A stretch of DNA of 7,006 nt from Candidatus Coatesiibacteriota bacterium (GTDB taxonomy: Bacteria; RBG-13-66-14): NCBI GenBank assembly GCA_030631385.1, contig DAOVLG010000083.1, positions 1 through 7,006 of the forward strand. Direction: 5' to 3'. The notes under the pieces were generated by a model, which searched no databases, was not told where the DNA came from, and was given only the letters and a program-made list of their open reading frames with translations. Position numbers and translations under genes: made by a program. Below, piece after piece: positions 6,073 to 7,006 of the stretch. Each line of letters begins with the position of its first letter. Positions within the stretch are counted from its first letter, which is position 1.

Positions 6073-6118
6073 GTAGGAGCCGACCTTCAGGATGGCCCGC
6101 CCTACATCCACGGGTCGG
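6073..6118. repeat. REP-like element sharing a 13-mer with 3755-3767
   Basis: CCGACC (6080-6085) pairs with GGTCGG (6113-6118), and GTAGG (6073-6077) can pair with CCTAC (6101-6105). It contains CCCGCCCTACATC (6096-6108), identical to the 13-mer at 3755-3767. This links the two as members of one dispersed family. Confidence 0.5.
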
Positions 6119-6161
6119 AAATACCTATTTCTATGTGGAGTTAAGTTAGTCCAGATAAGGG

Positions 6162-6190
6162 TTGTTATACCTTATTTAATAGCATATACT
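6162..6190 (+). promoter_or_regulatory. Plus-strand promoter-like site with no known gene
   Basis: TTGTTA (6162-6167) and TATACT (6185-6190) are separated by 17 bases. Transcription to the right from about 6197 would reach the hairpin at 6283-6306 after roughly 100 bases and then run antisense to tRNA-Lys. It could make a small RNA or mean nothing; AT-rich gaps yield such matches by chance. Confidence 0.25.
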
Positions 6191-6239
6191 TGATTTGGTG
6201 GCTGGATGTACCCACAGGTGTTCACGGTTGCCCACAGGA

Positions 6240-6259
6240 CCCGGGGCTTAAGCTCCGGG
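6240..6259. repeat. 20-base near-perfect palindrome
   Basis: CCCGG (6240-6244) pairs with CCGGG (6255-6259) around the 8-base palindrome GCTTAAGC (6246-6253), with only a G/T mismatch between. It is preceded by CCCACAGG at 6231-6238. It resembles another class of extragenic palindrome, or a dimer binding site. Confidence 0.5.
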
Positions 6260-6282
6260 CACATTTATCATGTTTCGTAGAG

Positions 6283-6305
6283 AAGGGGGCTTATCCAGCC
6301 CCCCT

Positions 6306-6306
<1 letters not shown>
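6283..6306 (-). terminator. GC hairpin after tRNA-Lys
   Basis: GGGGGC (6285-6290) pairs with GCCCCC (6298-6303) around TTATCCA. AA/TT bases extend the stem past one bulged C. On the minus strand the hairpin starts at the end of the tRNA's CCA. The T-run after it is short and broken (TTCTCT), so it may act as a terminator for the surE-tRNA transcript or as a 3' processing signal. Confidence 0.45.
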
Positions 6307-6381
<75 letters not shown>

Positions 6382-6416
6382 GCGAGGGGAAACTTAGCTC
6401 AACGGGCGGGTGTGTG

Positions 6417-7006
6417 TCAACCTTCCAGGAGTCCGTCAAGCTCCCAGCCCTGCATCTGACCGAAGAGAGCCGGGTCGTTCAGGTCCAGGTTCAGGGGGGT
6501 GATCGAGATGAAACCCTCGGTGATGGCTCGGTAATCCAGGGCGGGGTCGGGGTCGTCGCCGATGTCGGACATCCGCCCCCGCAGGAGCCAGCCGCCGGTC
6601 TCCTCGTCCGGTTTGTAACGGGTGTCGAAGAGGAAGCGGCCGTGACGGGTAAGCCGGACGCCCTCGAGGTCGGCGGGGGGTAGGTTGGGGATGTTGACGT
6701 TGAGGCAGGTGTACGTTGGGATGCCCCGCTCGAGTACCGCCCCCGCGAGATGGGCGGCGAGACGGGCGGCGTATTCGAACAACCCGGCTGCGGGAGGCAC
6801 ACAGGGCAGCTTGGCAAAATGCCCCAGGCTGACGGCTACGCTCGGGATGCCGAGCATGGCGCCCTCCAGCGCCGCGCCGAGGGTGCCCGAGTAGAAGATG
6901 TGGGTGGAGAGGTTGAGGCCGGAGTTGATGCCGGAAACGACGAGGTCGGGCGGCCCGGCGGAGTAAAGGTTGCTCACCGCGTACTTGACGCAGTCGGCCG
7001 GCGAGC
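6417..7006 (-). CDS. surE: 5'/3'-nucleotidase SurE, N-terminus beyond the window
   Basis: About 195 C-terminal residues of SurE are present, and the gene runs off the right edge. The frame is open to the edge and reads ADCVKYAVSNLY, then PDLVVSGINSGLN, HIFYSGTLGAALEGAMLGIPSVAVS and, near the end, DYRAITEGFISITPL, all SurE family signatures. The enzyme removes phosphate from nucleoside 5'- and 3'-monophosphates with a divalent metal. The metal-binding Asn of SGIN is visible; the N-terminal Asp-Asp pair and the Ser of the site lie outside. SurE is typically about 250 residues, so some 55-70 are missing. A GTG within ADCVKYAV at 6977 is internal and not the start. The C-terminus looks complete, with a TGA stop. 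Confidence 0.94.
   Translation of the reverse strand, partial: SPADCVKYAVSNLYSAGPPDLVVSGINSGLNLSTHIFYSGTLGAALEGAMLGIPSVAVSLGHFAKLPCVPPAAGLFEYAARLAAHLAGAVLERGIPTYTCLNVNIPNLPPADLEGVRLTRHGRFLFDTRYKPDEETGGWLLRGRMSDIGDDPDPALDYRAITEGFISITPLNLDLNDPALFGQMQGWELDGLLEG

Larger units (their letters stand above)
5812..6305. other. Gene-free gap of about 490 bases between nth and tRNA-Lys
   Basis: I find no convincing protein gene here. The gap holds several inverted repeats listed separately and AT-rich stretches at 5812-5945 and 6120-6200. It also holds a short perfect palindromic pair GAAGAT/ATCTTC (5840-5853), a weak hairpin ATAAGG/CCTTAT (6155-6175), and two CCCACAGG copies 20 bases apart (6211-6218 and 6231-6238). 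A plus-strand promoter-like site is at 6162-6190. The gap carries most of the window's dispersed GC-rich palindromes. Confidence 0.7.

Noticed and set aside
6414..6894. Plus-strand and alternative-frame ORFs over surE
   Set aside because: The minus-strand frame carries unmistakable SurE motifs and continues to the window edge.

Overview
The window looks like chromosomal DNA from an uncultured, fairly GC-rich bacterium. Hand-counted lines give roughly two thirds G+C in the right-hand genes. The encoded set is ordinary bacterial housekeeping: SurE, a tRNA-Lys with an encoded CCA, endonuclease III, a CRP/FNR-type regulator and a lipoprotein. I cannot name the phylum from the sequence. Non-coding gaps carry GC-rich palindromic elements of the REP/MITE sort.

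Left part (1-2461): an AT-rich, gene-free leader of 343 bases carries two copies of a 76-base direct repeat set 134 bases apart, a strong hairpin and a promoter-like site. It is followed by one large gene of visibly lower GC (about one half). That gene encodes a 705-residue protein joining a DUF262/GmrS-type ParB-like domain, an HNH-type (DUF1524/GmrD-like) region and a C-terminal Schlafen-type AlbA_2 domain. It is the standout of the window: a single-polypeptide candidate anti-phage or type IV restriction effector, with a third, possibly RNA- or DNA-cutting, domain added. The composition break at its end suggests horizontal acquisition.

Middle part (2484-3820): a lipoprotein with PQQ/BamB-like beta-propeller repeats and an acidic tail, then a REP-like palindrome and a bidirectional terminator between convergent genes.

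Right part (3830-7006, all minus strand, listed in transcription order): a 5'-truncated surE, tRNA-Lys(CUU) with a hairpin just after it, about 500 bases of non-coding DNA with several palindromes, then nth (endonuclease III) and a membrane-anchored staphylococcal-nuclease-like protein two bases apart (a translationally coupled pair). Last comes a cyclic-nucleotide-binding CRP-family regulator with its own good sigma-70-type promoter. The nth/nuclease pair fits DNA repair and nucleotide salvage, and SurE is also a nucleotidase. Any functional link to the left-hand defence-like gene is unproven.
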